DNA of 64,000 nucleotides from Ahrensia sp. (GTDB taxonomy: Bacteria; Pseudomonadota; Alphaproteobacteria; Rhizobiales; Rhizobiaceae): the NCBI GenBank assembly GCA_002698425.1, contig NZXU01000056.1, positions 1-64,000 of the forward strand, given 5' to 3'. The notes below the pieces were generated by a model that did not search any database, was not told the DNA's origin, and saw nothing but the letters and a program-made list of their open reading frames with translations. Each line of letters begins with the position of its first letter. Position 1 is the first letter of the stretch. Positions 32,883 through 41,858 of the stretch are shown here, in pieces. Both the position numbers and the translations under genes were made by a program.

Positions 32883-34811
32883 CTATCGCATATTGGCCGG
32901 ACGAAGGAAGCCGTCGAAGAACGCAGACAATTCCCCAAAGCCGTCCAGCGGCAGCACGTGAGCGATATACTGGTCGGGACGCACCACGACCATGCAGCCC
33001 TTGTCGCGGTCGATTCCGCGCATCTCGAAGATGTCGCCGACACCCTTGTGATCCACGCAAAAGGCCTTCTCATGGTCCTGCAGGCCGAGTCTGCCCTTCA
33101 GCGGCTTGAGCAGCGATGGCATGTCCTCATAGGCGAGCTGATCGAAAGTTTGCTGGAACACCGCTCGAAAATCGATCACCGCGTCGATCTCCTCGTCCCG
33201 GCCTGTGTGCTTCACCACCGGCGACGCCGGATCGTTTTCCAGCCAGTCAGCCAGCTTGTGAATCGCCGAACCGGGCGCCGAACTGTCGTTGCGGCCGGCA
33301 AAGGCGTATATCCGCCACCGACCGTCCGCTTCGGCGACATGGCCCAGCTGCATCTGCTTCGCGTCGGCGATCCGCACCACCGGAGCGGAGTGGAAGCGGC
33401 GACCGACTTCCTCGCCGGTCGCGAGCGCCTGATGGGTCGCCGGCCCGGTCAGCAGGGACTGGTCGTATTTGACCGCGAGACCGCCGGTGAATTCGAGATT
33501 GGCCTTGAAGTTGCGCACGAAACGCGGCTCCTCCGCGCCGGAACGTTCCGCTTCCGTCATCGGCTCGGACATGATGCGGGCCCATTTATGGTCGGTCTCG
33601 ACAAGGCGCTTCGCCTCGACAAGGCGCTCCGACTTGTAGCTGTGCAGCAGGCTCGGGTCCGACCACCCCTTGAACACATGCGCCAGCTTCCAGCCGAGAT
33701 TGAAGCCGTCCTGCATGGAGACGTTCATGCCCTGGCCGGCCTTGGGGCTGTGCGTGTGGCAGGCATCGCCCGCCGTGAACACGCGTGGAGTGCGCGTTGC
33801 CGTTTCGCCTTCCGGGACGTCATCGAATGCATCGCTGATCCGGTGCCCGATCTCGTAGATCGACCACCAGACGACCTCTTTCACGTCGATCGTGTAAGGT
33901 GCCATGATCCGGTTCGCCGCGGCGATCATGTGGTCCTGCGTCAGGTTGCGGTTGGCGACGCGCTCGTCCGGGTTCAACTTGTCCAGCTCCACATACATGC
34001 GGAACAAATAACCGCCCTCGCGCGGCAGGATCAGCAAATTGCCCTCGCTTGCCGACGAGATCAGGCATTTCTGCCGGACGTCCGGAAAGTCGGTATTGGC
34101 GAGAATGTCCATCACGCCCCAGGCCTGGTGCGCCGCGTCGCCATGAAGTTCGCCGCCGATCGACTTGCGGACATTGGAACGCGCGCCGTCGCAACCGACG
34201 ACATAGTTGGCGCGGACATTGACCGTCTGCCCCCAATTGACGCCGGTATCCTCGAGCGTGACGGTGACCGGGTGATCGTCCGTCGTCGGGTCGACCTCGA
34301 CATGCTTGACCGCCCAGCTGTAGTCGGGTTCGAGGCGCGACGGCGAGTTCTTCATCACGTCGAGGAACAGCTGGTGCAACCGCGCCTGGTTGATCAGGAT
34401 ATGCGGCATTTCCGAGGAATCGTCGGCAACGTCCTGCACCCGGTCCGCGCGCCGAATGCGGGCCGGGTTCTCGGGATCGGGCGTCCAGAACGTGGTCTGG
34501 TTGACCCAGTAGCTCTCGCGCTTGACCTTTTCGGCGAAGCCGAAGGCCTGGAACATCTCCATCGTGCGGGTGTTGATGCCATCGGCCTTGCCCTTGGCGA
34601 TGTTGCGCGGGTCGCGCTCGACAATCATCGTCTCGATCTCGGGGAACTGCGACAGCTGTACGGCAAGGCAGAGGCCGGCCGGGCCGGTACCGGCGATCAG
34701 CACGTCGACCTTTTCCGGCAACGGCGCATGCGCGCCGTATTCACGCCGGCAAGGCGCCGCGTCGTTTACGTCCGGGTCGCCCCCGCGAAAGCCGTCCACA
34801 TAGAATTGCAT
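32883..34811 (-). CDS. mobA: FAD monooxygenase, 3-hydroxybenzoate 4-monooxygenase (MobA) type
   Basis: 642-aa class A flavoprotein of the phenol hydroxylase group. FAD motif AGTGPAGLCLA, the DG motif VVGCDGARSNVRK, the second FAD motif GDACHTHSPKAGQGMN, and a C-terminal thioredoxin-like dimerisation domain. Length and wording fit MobA, which turns 3-hydroxybenzoate into protocatechuate with NADPH and O2; phenol 2-monooxygenase is the alternative. Divergent from a MarR gene over a 164-bp gap containing palindromes. No ring-cleavage genes are nearby, so protocatechuate would be handled elsewhere. Confidence 0.85.
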   Translation of the reverse strand: MQFYVDGFRGGDPDVNDAAPCRREYGAHAPLPEKVDVLIAGTGPAGLCLAVQLSQFPEIETMIVERDPRNIAKGKADGINTRTMEMFQAFGFAEKVKRESYWVNQTTFWTPDPENPARIRRADRVQDVADDSSEMPHILINQARLHQLFLDVMKNSPSRLEPDYSWAVKHVEVDPTTDDHPVTVTLEDTGVNWGQTVNVRANYVVGCDGARSNVRKSIGGELHGDAAHQAWGVMDILANTDFPDVRQKCLISSASEGNLLILPREGGYLFRMYVELDKLNPDERVANRNLTQDHMIAAANRIMAPYTIDVKEVVWWSIYEIGHRISDAFDDVPEGETATRTPRVFTAGDACHTHSPKAGQGMNVSMQDGFNLGWKLAHVFKGWSDPSLLHSYKSERLVEAKRLVETDHKWARIMSEPMTEAERSGAEEPRFVRNFKANLEFTGGLAVKYDQSLLTGPATHQALATGEEVGRRFHSAPVVRIADAKQMQLGHVAEADGRWRIYAFAGRNDSSAPGSAIHKLADWLENDPASPVVKHTGRDEEIDAVIDFRAVFQQTFDQLAYEDMPSLLKPLKGRLGLQDHEKAFCVDHKGVGDIFEMRGIDRDKGCMVVVRPDQYIAHVLPLDGFGELSAFFDGFLRPANMR

Positions 34812-34862
34812 TGTCGCTCCTCCCTTTCGCCAGCCATTCGGGCCGTGGGTTGTCTGCGCGAT

Positions 34863-34880
34863 TAATAACTACACTTATTA
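34863..34880. promoter_or_regulatory. Inverted repeat TAATAA-N6-TTATTA (MarR operator candidate)
   Basis: Perfect 6-bp arms, 18 bp in all, in the mobA/marR divergent gap, with a second palindrome TGTATACA at 34900-34907. Both suit a MarR dimer; function inferred from position. Confidence 0.5.
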
Positions 34881-34975
34881 TTTCTCGTCAACAAAAATAT
34901 GTATACAAATCAAATTCGCGAACCTATTGGTATTGCGGGCTTTTGGAGACGCTTGAACCGCGAGAGAGGCCGCAA

Positions 34976-35398
34976 ATGGAAACGCACCGGATGGCCGGTC
35001 ACTTGATCCGCCGGCTTCACCAGATCTCGACACACGTGTTCACGCGGCGCATGCAGGAGGCCGGTTTCGATCTCACGCCGGTCCAGTATGCAGCCCTGGA
35101 TGCGATCATCACCGATCCCGGCATCGATCAGGCCGGCGTAGCGGCCCAGATCGCCTATGACCGCGCCACGATTGGCGGAGTCATCGACCGGCTGGAACAG
35201 AAGGGCTATGTCGAGCGCACCGTCTGCCGGCGCGACCGGCGCGCCCGCGAAGTGCGGCCGACCGATCGGGGCAGACAGGCTTTCGGTGAGATATCGCCGA
35301 TCGTGGCCGCCTTGCAGGAAGACATATTGGCCGAACTGGACGAAGCGGAACGCGCCAAATTTCTGGCGCTTGCGGCAAAGGCGATTGCGAGCGGCTGA
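34976..35398 (+). CDS. MarR-family regulator
   Basis: 140 aa from the ATG at 34976 with GAGAGG upstream; earlier in-frame codons lie in the promoter region. Winged HTH with VQYAALDAIITDPGIDQ, GVAAQIAYDRATIGGVIDRL and KGYVERTVCRRDRRAREV, the wing. Probably represses mobA until an aromatic acid binds. Confidence 0.9.
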   Translation: METHRMAGHLIRRLHQISTHVFTRRMQEAGFDLTPVQYAALDAIITDPGIDQAGVAAQIAYDRATIGGVIDRLEQKGYVERTVCRRDRRAREVRPTDRGRQAFGEISPIVAALQEDILAELDEAERAKFLALAAKAIASG

Positions 35399-35472
35399 CA
35401 AATCTGAAGCTGTCAGGGATCGGACAAGTCCAATCCGTAGTCTCAGACGCGATCGGGCGTCGAGATACTGTC

Positions 35473-35510
35473 AGAACCTGTCATCACTGGATTGAACCAT
35501 GACAGGTTCT
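35473..35510. terminator. 12-bp-arm hairpin between convergent genes
   Basis: AGAACCTGTCAT and ATGACAGGTTCT are perfect complements around a 14-base loop. It lies between the convergent marR and SDR genes and overlaps the SDR stop codon. No T-run on either side, so it may be a bidirectional but not classical intrinsic terminator, or a transcript-end stabiliser. Confidence 0.5.
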
Positions 35511-36294
35511 AGAAGCCGAGGACCTCTGCATTGATCGAAGCCTCGAGGCCGCCGTCATTGGCGATGTTGGCGCCGTTGATCCAGCGGGCACCGTCGGAGC
35601 ACAGGAACAGGATCGTCGGCGCGATATCCGCCGCCGTGCCGGCCCGCCCGACGCGGTCGATGTCGCTATCGACCTTCTCGTCGCCCAGCACACTGCGAAA
35701 CTGGCTCAGGATCGGCGTCTCGACAGGTCCGGGCGAGACCGAATTGACCCGGATCCCGCGCGAGCGGAAACGCTCCAGATGCGCCGCCATCATGGTCCAG
35801 ACAATCAGGATTTCCTTGGAGATCGGATAACAGGCCCCGTCGGGCACATCGAATTCGCCGGCGATCGTGGCCGGATCCGGGAAGCCCTGGGTCGAGGCGA
35901 TCGCCCTTGCCCGTTCCAGATTGGCCCGCCAGCCATAGCCGGCGATAGATGCCACATTGACGAGGCAACCGCCCTCGCGGATTTTCGGCGCCAGGCGTTC
36001 CGACAGGGCCCGCAATCCGAAGAAGTTGACTGCGAGCGTCGCCGCTGCGCCCGATCGGCCCGAAACACCGGCCACATTGCAGAGCGCGTCCAGTTGCCTC
36101 GGCATCGCATCGGCGACGCGCGCGACACCGTCCGGGGTCGAAATGTCTCCGGCGACGAAATGGCCGAGCGGCCGGTCCGGCGCGTTCACGTCAACACCGA
36201 TGACCTCCGCGCCCAACTGCCCCGCAAGTTCCGCCGTGCGGCGGCCGATTCCGCTCGCGACCCCGGTTACGACAATGGTTTTTCCGAAAAGCAT
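35509..36294 (-). CDS. SDR, coniferyl-alcohol dehydrogenase-like
   Basis: 261-aa short-chain dehydrogenase: TGVASGIG cofactor motif, NVAGVSG, serine region NVASIAG and catalytic YPISK. The starting MLFGKTIVVTGVASGIG and the SIAGYGWRANLERA segment resemble proteins annotated as coniferyl-alcohol dehydrogenases. ATG 36294 is used because upstream residues overlap the Tm-1-like gene. It follows that gene after 20 bp, so the pair share an operon. Confidence 0.82.
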   Translation of the reverse strand: MLFGKTIVVTGVASGIGRRTAELAGQLGAEVIGVDVNAPDRPLGHFVAGDISTPDGVARVADAMPRQLDALCNVAGVSGRSGAAATLAVNFFGLRALSERLAPKIREGGCLVNVASIAGYGWRANLERARAIASTQGFPDPATIAGEFDVPDGACYPISKEILIVWTMMAAHLERFRSRGIRVNSVSPGPVETPILSQFRSVLGDEKVDSDIDRVGRAGTAADIAPTILFLCSDGARWINGANIANDGGLEASINAEVLGF

Positions 36295-36314
36295 GTCCCG
36301 TCCTTCAGTTCCGG

Positions 36315-37568
36315 TCAGCCGGCCGCGCTGGCGCGGCTTTCCGGACCGCTCGTGATCGCCGGCAGCACGGCGCGAACGGCACCGAGAAGCGCGTCCGCGA
36401 AAGCCGGATCGTTGATATGGGCGTCGACGGTGCGCAACTCCACCGTGTCCGGGAAGGCGCCCCTGCATTGCTCGGCGAAGACCGGCGGCAGTTCCGGGTG
36501 ATAGAGCCTGCCCTCGGTGCTGTCATGGCTCGAGAAACCGCCGAGCGGAATGAGGAAACTCACTGGTCCCCTGGCGCCCTCGAGGACGCCCGCCATGTGA
36601 TCGGCAAACAGCTTCAGGTCGGCCTCGGTCGTGCGCACCGCGGTCAGCGCCGCATTGTGGACATGGTAGTCGCGCCCCTCGAACGGGGCATCGCCCGAGG
36701 CCAGTTGCGAAGGCATGATGAAGAAGTCGATATTGCCCGGCGCAAAAACGGTCGGAATGCCTCTGCCGATCGCGGTGGTGGCGCGGTGTGGCCCGGATGC
36801 GCAGATGCCGTTATGCAACTGGTCGTTCACCTCGACGAGCGACAGGTCGACGACGGCGGCGACGTCGCGCTCGGCGGCGATCGCCTCCAGCGTACGGCCG
36901 CCATTCCCCGTGGTGTGGAAGACCATCACCTCGCAGCCATCTGCTTCGAGCCCCTCGCGCACACGGCGCATGCACTGCTCGGTCGTCCCCAGCGTGGAAA
37001 CCAGCACCAGCGGCTTTTCCTCGGCCCGGTACGGCTCATAGCCCTTGGCCATCCCGGCGACGGCATAGGCGCCGTTGCGGTAGACGTCGCGGGAAATGGA
37101 GTTCAATCCGGATATGTCGCAAACCGAATTGAGCATCGCGACATCCTTCACGCCGACGAAGCCGACAGTCATCCCCGATGCGAGCGTCGAGATCATCAGC
37201 TTCGGCACGCCATAGGGAAAGCTCTGCATGACCTGCGTACCGAGCGTCGTGCCCATCGAGCCGCCGACGGACAGGATGCCGGAGATCGGCGTCTTCTCGT
37301 TCGCCGCATGAGCGACCTTGACGGCCCCTTCGGTCATCTTCTCCTGGATCTTGCCTTCATGACCGATCGCACGGATTTCCTCGAGCGTCATGCCGACGGC
37401 GGCGGCGACTTCGGCCGGCGGAATTTCCGCACCGCCCATATCCTTGCGCACCGAGGCGTCGAGATGAATTACGTCGACGCCGGCTTCTTCCAGATTCCGG
37501 CGCAGAAATGCGGCCTCGGCCTGTTTTGTGTCCTGGGTGACGATCAGCAGAACCTTTTTGCGGCTCAT
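36315..37568 (-). CDS. Tm-1-like ATP-binding (UPF0261) protein
   Basis: 417 aa. Opening KKVLLIVTQDTKQAEAAFLR, GILSVGGSMGTTLGTQVM and NIDFFIMPSQLASGD match the UPF0261 family related to the N-terminal half of tomato Tm-1. Bacterial biochemistry is poorly known; members often sit with catabolic genes. ATG 37568 is preferred over 37571 because it gives AGGGAGG a proper spacing. The TTTCAC-N3-GTGAAA palindrome lies 146 bp upstream, inside the end of bioY. Confidence 0.85.
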   Translation of the reverse strand: MSRKKVLLIVTQDTKQAEAAFLRRNLEEAGVDVIHLDASVRKDMGGAEIPPAEVAAAVGMTLEEIRAIGHEGKIQEKMTEGAVKVAHAANEKTPISGILSVGGSMGTTLGTQVMQSFPYGVPKLMISTLASGMTVGFVGVKDVAMLNSVCDISGLNSISRDVYRNGAYAVAGMAKGYEPYRAEEKPLVLVSTLGTTEQCMRRVREGLEADGCEVMVFHTTGNGGRTLEAIAAERDVAAVVDLSLVEVNDQLHNGICASGPHRATTAIGRGIPTVFAPGNIDFFIMPSQLASGDAPFEGRDYHVHNAALTAVRTTEADLKLFADHMAGVLEGARGPVSFLIPLGGFSSHDSTEGRLYHPELPPVFAEQCRGAFPDTVELRTVDAHINDPAFADALLGAVRAVLPAITSGPESRASAAG

Positions 37569-37684
37569 CATTTCCTCCCTGAAATTTGCGCAATCCCGAC
37601 GCGCTACCCCGGCACGGGTGCCAGTGGTCAATGCAGGCGACAAAAATCGGATTGCATCCTCTTCCCCTCAAGCTACGGTCTTTG

Positions 37685-38278
37685 CTAAGCGCCGTCGCCT
37701 CCGAAAAGCCCCGGTTTCACCCAGTGAAACCCTGCCGCGGCCGCCGCCGCCAAGGCAGCCTTGACCAGGTCAGAAAGAACGAACGGAGCGACGCCCGCGG
37801 CAAGGGCCGCATTTGCGCCGAGCGTCTTTCCGGAGGGTGCGACAAAGCCCCAGGCGAGCCAGGAAAAACCGAGCGCGAAACAGATCGCGTCCGCCAGCAC
37901 GAGCACGGCGAAACAGGACAGGAAACCGCGGATGAAACCGGCCTTCCGTGCCAGTTGGACGAGCAGAACGAGCACGACGAAACCGGCGAGGAAGCCGGCC
38001 GTCGGGCCGGTGAAATAACCAGGGCCGGCGAGCGGTCCGGTGAAGACGGGGATGCCGGCAAAGCCGGCCGCCAGATAGACCGTCACCACGCCAAGCGCCG
38101 TCGCGGGCCTGTAGAGCAGCGCGATCGCGAACAACGCCAGTGTCTGCATCGTTGCGGGCACGGGCCAGAACGGCACCTGCACCTTCGCGGCGACGGCCAG
38201 CAGGGCAATGCCGAACAGGACAAGGCCGGCTTCCCGGCTCGCAACCGCGGGGCGTAGCGCGATGGTTGAATAGGACAT
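37685..38278 (-). CDS. bioY: Biotin transporter BioY
   Basis: 197-aa membrane S-component of ECF-type or stand-alone biotin uptake. About six hydrophobic helices, with VPFWPVPATMQTLALFAIAL and GPTAGFLAGF typical of BioY. No BioM or BioN is beside it. It is placed after the SDR genes at the end of a locus encoding a biotin-dependent carboxylase, which gives a simple reason for its presence. Confidence 0.93.
   Translation of the reverse strand: MSYSTIALRPAVASREAGLVLFGIALLAVAAKVQVPFWPVPATMQTLALFAIALLYRPATALGVVTVYLAAGFAGIPVFTGPLAGPGYFTGPTAGFLAGFVVLVLLVQLARKAGFIRGFLSCFAVLVLADAICFALGFSWLAWGFVAPSGKTLGANAALAAGVAPFVLSDLVKAALAAAAAAGFHWVKPGLFGGDGA
37713..37731. promoter_or_regulatory. IclR-type palindrome 1 (GGTTTCAC-N3-GTGAAACC)
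   Basis: Perfect 8-bp arms around three bases, in the 3' end of bioY and 146 bp before the Tm-1-like gene. Shares TTTCAC-N3-GTGAAA with sites at 46162 and 51806. Confidence 0.55.
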
Positions 38279-38309
38279 AGGTTTCTCCGTTTTTCCCGAA
38301 AGGCGGACC

Positions 38310-39059
38310 TCAGTGGGCGGTCTGTCCGCCGTCGATCACATGCACCGCGCCATTGGTGAAACTCGCCGCCTCGGAACACAGATGCAGAACCGTTCCGGCG
38401 ATCTCATGCGGCTCGGCCGCGCGCCCGATCACGTTGTGCCGGAACATCGCTTCCCGGAAGGGCGCGTCGTCCAGCCATGCCTGTGTCATCGGTGTTGCCA
38501 CGAGGCCGGGCGCGATTGCGTTGACTCGTATTCTTTGGGTCGCATATTCGACCGCGGCAGCCCTGGTCAGCCCCACCACGGCGTGTTTCGCCGCCACATA
38601 GGCGGACATGTTCGGATCGGCGATCAGACCGGCGACCGACGCGGTGTTGACGATGGCTCCCCCGCCGGCCGATAGGAAATGGCGGATTTGCACCTGCATG
38701 CAGTTTAAGACGCCCTTCAGATCGACATCGATGATCCGCGACAGAGCCTCGGACGAGACCTCATGCAGCGGCTGCGGCTCGGGCAGGATACCGGCATTGT
38801 TGAAAGCCGCATGCAGACCGTCATGGTCCGCAATGGCCCGCTCCACAAACCGGCTCACCTCGTCCGCATCGCGCACATCGCATTCGGCATAGAAGGCCGT
38901 CCCGCCACCGGCCTCGATGGCCGCGGCCGTTTCGCCGGCGCGGGGATCGACATCGGCGATCGCCACGCGTGCGCCTTCCTGCGCAAACGCCATCGCCGTG
39001 GCCCGTCCGATGCCCGTCGCGCCTCCTGTGATCATCACCGATTTGCCGGAAAACCGCAT
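38310..39059 (-). CDS. SDR-family oxidoreductase
   Basis: 249-aa classical SDR: TGGATGIGRA, NNAGI, serine region NTASVAG, YVAAK. RBS CAGGAGG before ATG 39059. It lies 20 bp after the preceding SDR, in the run from acetoacetyl-CoA synthetase to bioY. A hydroxy-acid or 3-hydroxyacyl substrate is a guess from context. Confidence 0.88.
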   Translation of the reverse strand: MRFSGKSVMITGGATGIGRATAMAFAQEGARVAIADVDPRAGETAAAIEAGGGTAFYAECDVRDADEVSRFVERAIADHDGLHAAFNNAGILPEPQPLHEVSSEALSRIIDVDLKGVLNCMQVQIRHFLSAGGGAIVNTASVAGLIADPNMSAYVAAKHAVVGLTRAAAVEYATQRIRVNAIAPGLVATPMTQAWLDDAPFREAMFRHNVIGRAAEPHEIAGTVLHLCSEAASFTNGAVHVIDGGQTAH

Positions 39060-39079
39060 CGTCGCCTCCTGATTGCCTG

Positions 39080-39853
39080 TTACTTCGCCATACATCCGCC
39101 ATCGATCACCAGCGCGGTCCCGGTGACGAAATCCGATGCCGAGGACGCCAGATAGAGCGCGGTGCCCTTGATCTCTTCGGCGTCCGCGATCCGGCCCATC
39201 GGCGTGAAATCCGTGAAGAGCTTTTGCGTTTCGGCATCCTGCGGGCCGATATTGGTACGGAAGAAACCCGGGCAGATCGCGTTCACCTGGATGTTGTGGC
39301 GGGCATATTGCAGGCCAAGCTCACGCGTCAGGTTCACGACCGCGCCCTTGGTCGCGTTATAGGCGGGAATCGGGAAGATGCTGGAAGCGCCGGCGAGCCC
39401 CCACATCGAAGCGATGTTGATCACCTTTCCGGCCCCTTGCGTCATCATCTGCCGCAGCACGGCGCGATCCGTGTAAAAGACGCCATTGAGATTGATGTCG
39501 ACCACCCTCTTCCAGTTGGCGTCGTCATAGTCATGAAGCAGAGCCGGCTCGGGATCGGGAATGCCCGCATTGGCAAAGGCAATATCGAGCCGCCCGAACG
39601 CCGCGACGGCCTCGGAAACGAACGTCTCCACGGCGGCGCAGTCGGCCACGTCGCCAACGCTTGTGACCACCTGTGCCCCCAAGGCGTTCAGGCGCTCCGC
39701 CGTCTCCGACAGACCTTTCTCGTCGATGTCGAAACACGCGACATGCGCCCCGTTCTCCGCCATTGCCTCGGCGAAGACGCGTCCGAGTCCCGATCCGGCT
39801 CCGGTGACGATGGCGACCTTGCCGGCGACGCTGAAAATCCGGTTCACGGTCAT
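39080..39853 (-). CDS. SDR-family oxidoreductase
   Basis: 257-aa classical SDR: TGAGSGLGR, NAGIPDPEP, serine region NIASMWG, YNATKGA, PGFFRTNIG. Its ATG follows the acetoacetyl-CoA synthetase stop by one base, so it is co-translated with that enzyme. A 3-hydroxybutyrate-like dehydrogenase feeding acetoacetate is plausible but not proven. Confidence 0.88.
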   Translation of the reverse strand: MTVNRIFSVAGKVAIVTGAGSGLGRVFAEAMAENGAHVACFDIDEKGLSETAERLNALGAQVVTSVGDVADCAAVETFVSEAVAAFGRLDIAFANAGIPDPEPALLHDYDDANWKRVVDINLNGVFYTDRAVLRQMMTQGAGKVINIASMWGLAGASSIFPIPAYNATKGAVVNLTRELGLQYARHNIQVNAICPGFFRTNIGPQDAETQKLFTDFTPMGRIADAEEIKGTALYLASSASDFVTGTALVIDGGCMAK

Positions 39854-39854
39854 G

Positions 39855-41858
39855 CTAATCCCTCCTGCCGTTCAGCCGCGCCGCAGCGAATTGGGCGAAC
39901 CATTCGAGCGCCTGCGGGTTCCGGGTCGCGCCCACGCTGGCCACCTTTTCCAGCGCTTCCCCGAGCAGAAGCCTGCGCACCGGGACCTCCATCTTCTTGC
40001 CGGTCAGTGTCACGGGAATGGCGGGCGCCGCGATAATCTCGTCGGGCACATGGCGCGGGCTGCGCTCGCTGCGCAGCCGGGACCGGATCGCCTGGATGAC
40101 CTCATCCGTAAGGTTCCTGCCCTCCACCATTTCGATGAACAGCGGCATGTAGTAGCCGCCCTTGCCGTCCTCGATGCAGACGATCAGGCTGTCCGCCACC
40201 TCCGCAAACATGTCCACGGTCCGGTAGATCTCCGCCGAACCGATGCGGACACCGAAACGATTGAGCGTCGCGTCCGAACGCCCGAGCACATGGCAGCCGC
40301 CGTGATCGTTGAACTTGACGCGGTCGCCATGCGTCCAGATACCCGGATAGGCGTCGAAATAACTCGCCTCGTAACGCGCGAAATCCTCGTCGCCCCAGAA
40401 AAACAGCGGCATGGAAGGCATCGGCTTGCGAATGACGAGTTCGCCGATCTCGTCGATCACCGGCCTGCCGTTTTCATCGAAGGCGCAGGCGTCGGTTCCA
40501 AGACCCGCCGCCTGTATCTCGCCGGCCAGCGTCGGCAGGATCGGCGTCCCGGCGAGAAGACCGGAGCAGAATTCCGTGCCGCCGGACTGCGACGTCGCCC
40601 AGACATCGTTCTTGACCGCCTCATAGACCCAGCCGAACACCTCCGGCGTCGCCGGCGAACCGACCAGCATGACGGATTCAAGCCGCTCGAATTCATGTGC
40701 GTCGCGCGGCACGAAGCCCTGCTGGCGGACGATCTGCAGGAAGGTCGGATTGACGCCGAGCACGGTCGCGCCGGCCGCATCGGCGATCTGCCAGAGCAGC
40801 CGGCCGTCCGGAAAGGCGGGATGACCGTCATAGAGAACGGCCTCGCCATTCATCAGCGGCCCCCACATCAGCGTGTTCCAGACCATCCAGCCGGTGGTCG
40901 AATAGAAGAACAGCGCGCCGCCCTGTTGTAGTTCGAAATGGAAGGCGGCGGATTTGTAGTGCTCGAGGACGATCCCGTGATGGCCGTGCACGATCGGTTT
41001 CGGAAGACCCGTCGTGCCCGAGGAAAACAGGATCCAGATCGGATGGTCGGAGGGAACCCGTTCGAAGGCGAAGTCCTGCGCGGCGACGTCCGGCCCTGAC
41101 AGCATCTCCTCCCAGCTCATCGTCTTTCCGCGGAAAGCGGGCGCCTTCTGCGCCGCCGGCTGGTAATCGAGCATCACCAGACAGTCCGCCGACGGCAGCG
41201 CCCCCACGATCTGCTCGAGATCGCCGGTCCGGTCGAAATCCTTGCCGCCATAGCGATAGCCATTGGCGGCGAAAACCAGCTTCGGCTCGATCTGGCCGAA
41301 GCGGTCGATCACTGTCTGCGCGCCGAATTCGGGTGCCGCCGAGGACCAGACCGCGCCGATGGCCGTCGTGGCCAGCATGGCGATCACGGTCTCCGGGATG
41401 TTCGGCATATAGGCGACGATCCGATCGCCGGGTCCGATACCCATCGCCCGCAGCTTCGTCGCCAGCTTGCGCACAGCGCCCGCCACCTCGGCCCAGCTCA
41501 TCGCGTCGAGCTCGCGCAGTTCCGAAGCGTGGCGCAGCATCGGCCGCGCCGGATCACCGGTCGTCTCGTGGCGCAGCACGTGTTCGGCGAAGTTCAGGCG
41601 CGTGCCCGTGAACCAGCGAGTGCGCGGCATCGGATCGTCGGTCACGACGGCTTCGAGGTCGCCGTCCGAGATCACCTCGAAATAGTCCCAGATCGACTGC
41701 CAGAACCCGGACAGGTCGGAAACCGACCATTCCCAGAGGTCCCGGTATCCGTCGAAGGAATGGCCGCGCTCGGCGAGCCAGGTCATGTAGTGGGTGATGT
41801 TTGCGCCGTCGCGCCGACCCTCCGAGGCTTCCCAGAGCAGTTCGCCTTCTTCAATCAT
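39855..41858 (-). CDS. Acetoacetate-CoA ligase (acetoacetyl-CoA synthetase)
   Basis: 667 aa, ANL superfamily. Opening ITHYMTWLAERG is typical of AACS. AMP-binding P-loop SSGTTGLPKPIVHG, then YSTTGWMVWN, HGDRVKF and the C-terminal catalytic lysine in LTGKKMEVPVRR. Activates acetoacetate to acetoacetyl-CoA with ATP. Overlaps the HAD gene by 8 bases and leads into two SDRs. Confidence 0.93.
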   Translation of the reverse strand: MIEEGELLWEASEGRRDGANITHYMTWLAERGHSFDGYRDLWEWSVSDLSGFWQSIWDYFEVISDGDLEAVVTDDPMPRTRWFTGTRLNFAEHVLRHETTGDPARPMLRHASELRELDAMSWAEVAGAVRKLATKLRAMGIGPGDRIVAYMPNIPETVIAMLATTAIGAVWSSAAPEFGAQTVIDRFGQIEPKLVFAANGYRYGGKDFDRTGDLEQIVGALPSADCLVMLDYQPAAQKAPAFRGKTMSWEEMLSGPDVAAQDFAFERVPSDHPIWILFSSGTTGLPKPIVHGHHGIVLEHYKSAAFHFELQQGGALFFYSTTGWMVWNTLMWGPLMNGEAVLYDGHPAFPDGRLLWQIADAAGATVLGVNPTFLQIVRQQGFVPRDAHEFERLESVMLVGSPATPEVFGWVYEAVKNDVWATSQSGGTEFCSGLLAGTPILPTLAGEIQAAGLGTDACAFDENGRPVIDEIGELVIRKPMPSMPLFFWGDEDFARYEASYFDAYPGIWTHGDRVKFNDHGGCHVLGRSDATLNRFGVRIGSAEIYRTVDMFAEVADSLIVCIEDGKGGYYMPLFIEMVEGRNLTDEVIQAIRSRLRSERSPRHVPDEIIAAPAIPVTLTGKKMEVPVRRLLLGEALEKVASVGATRNPQALEWFAQFAAARLNGRRD

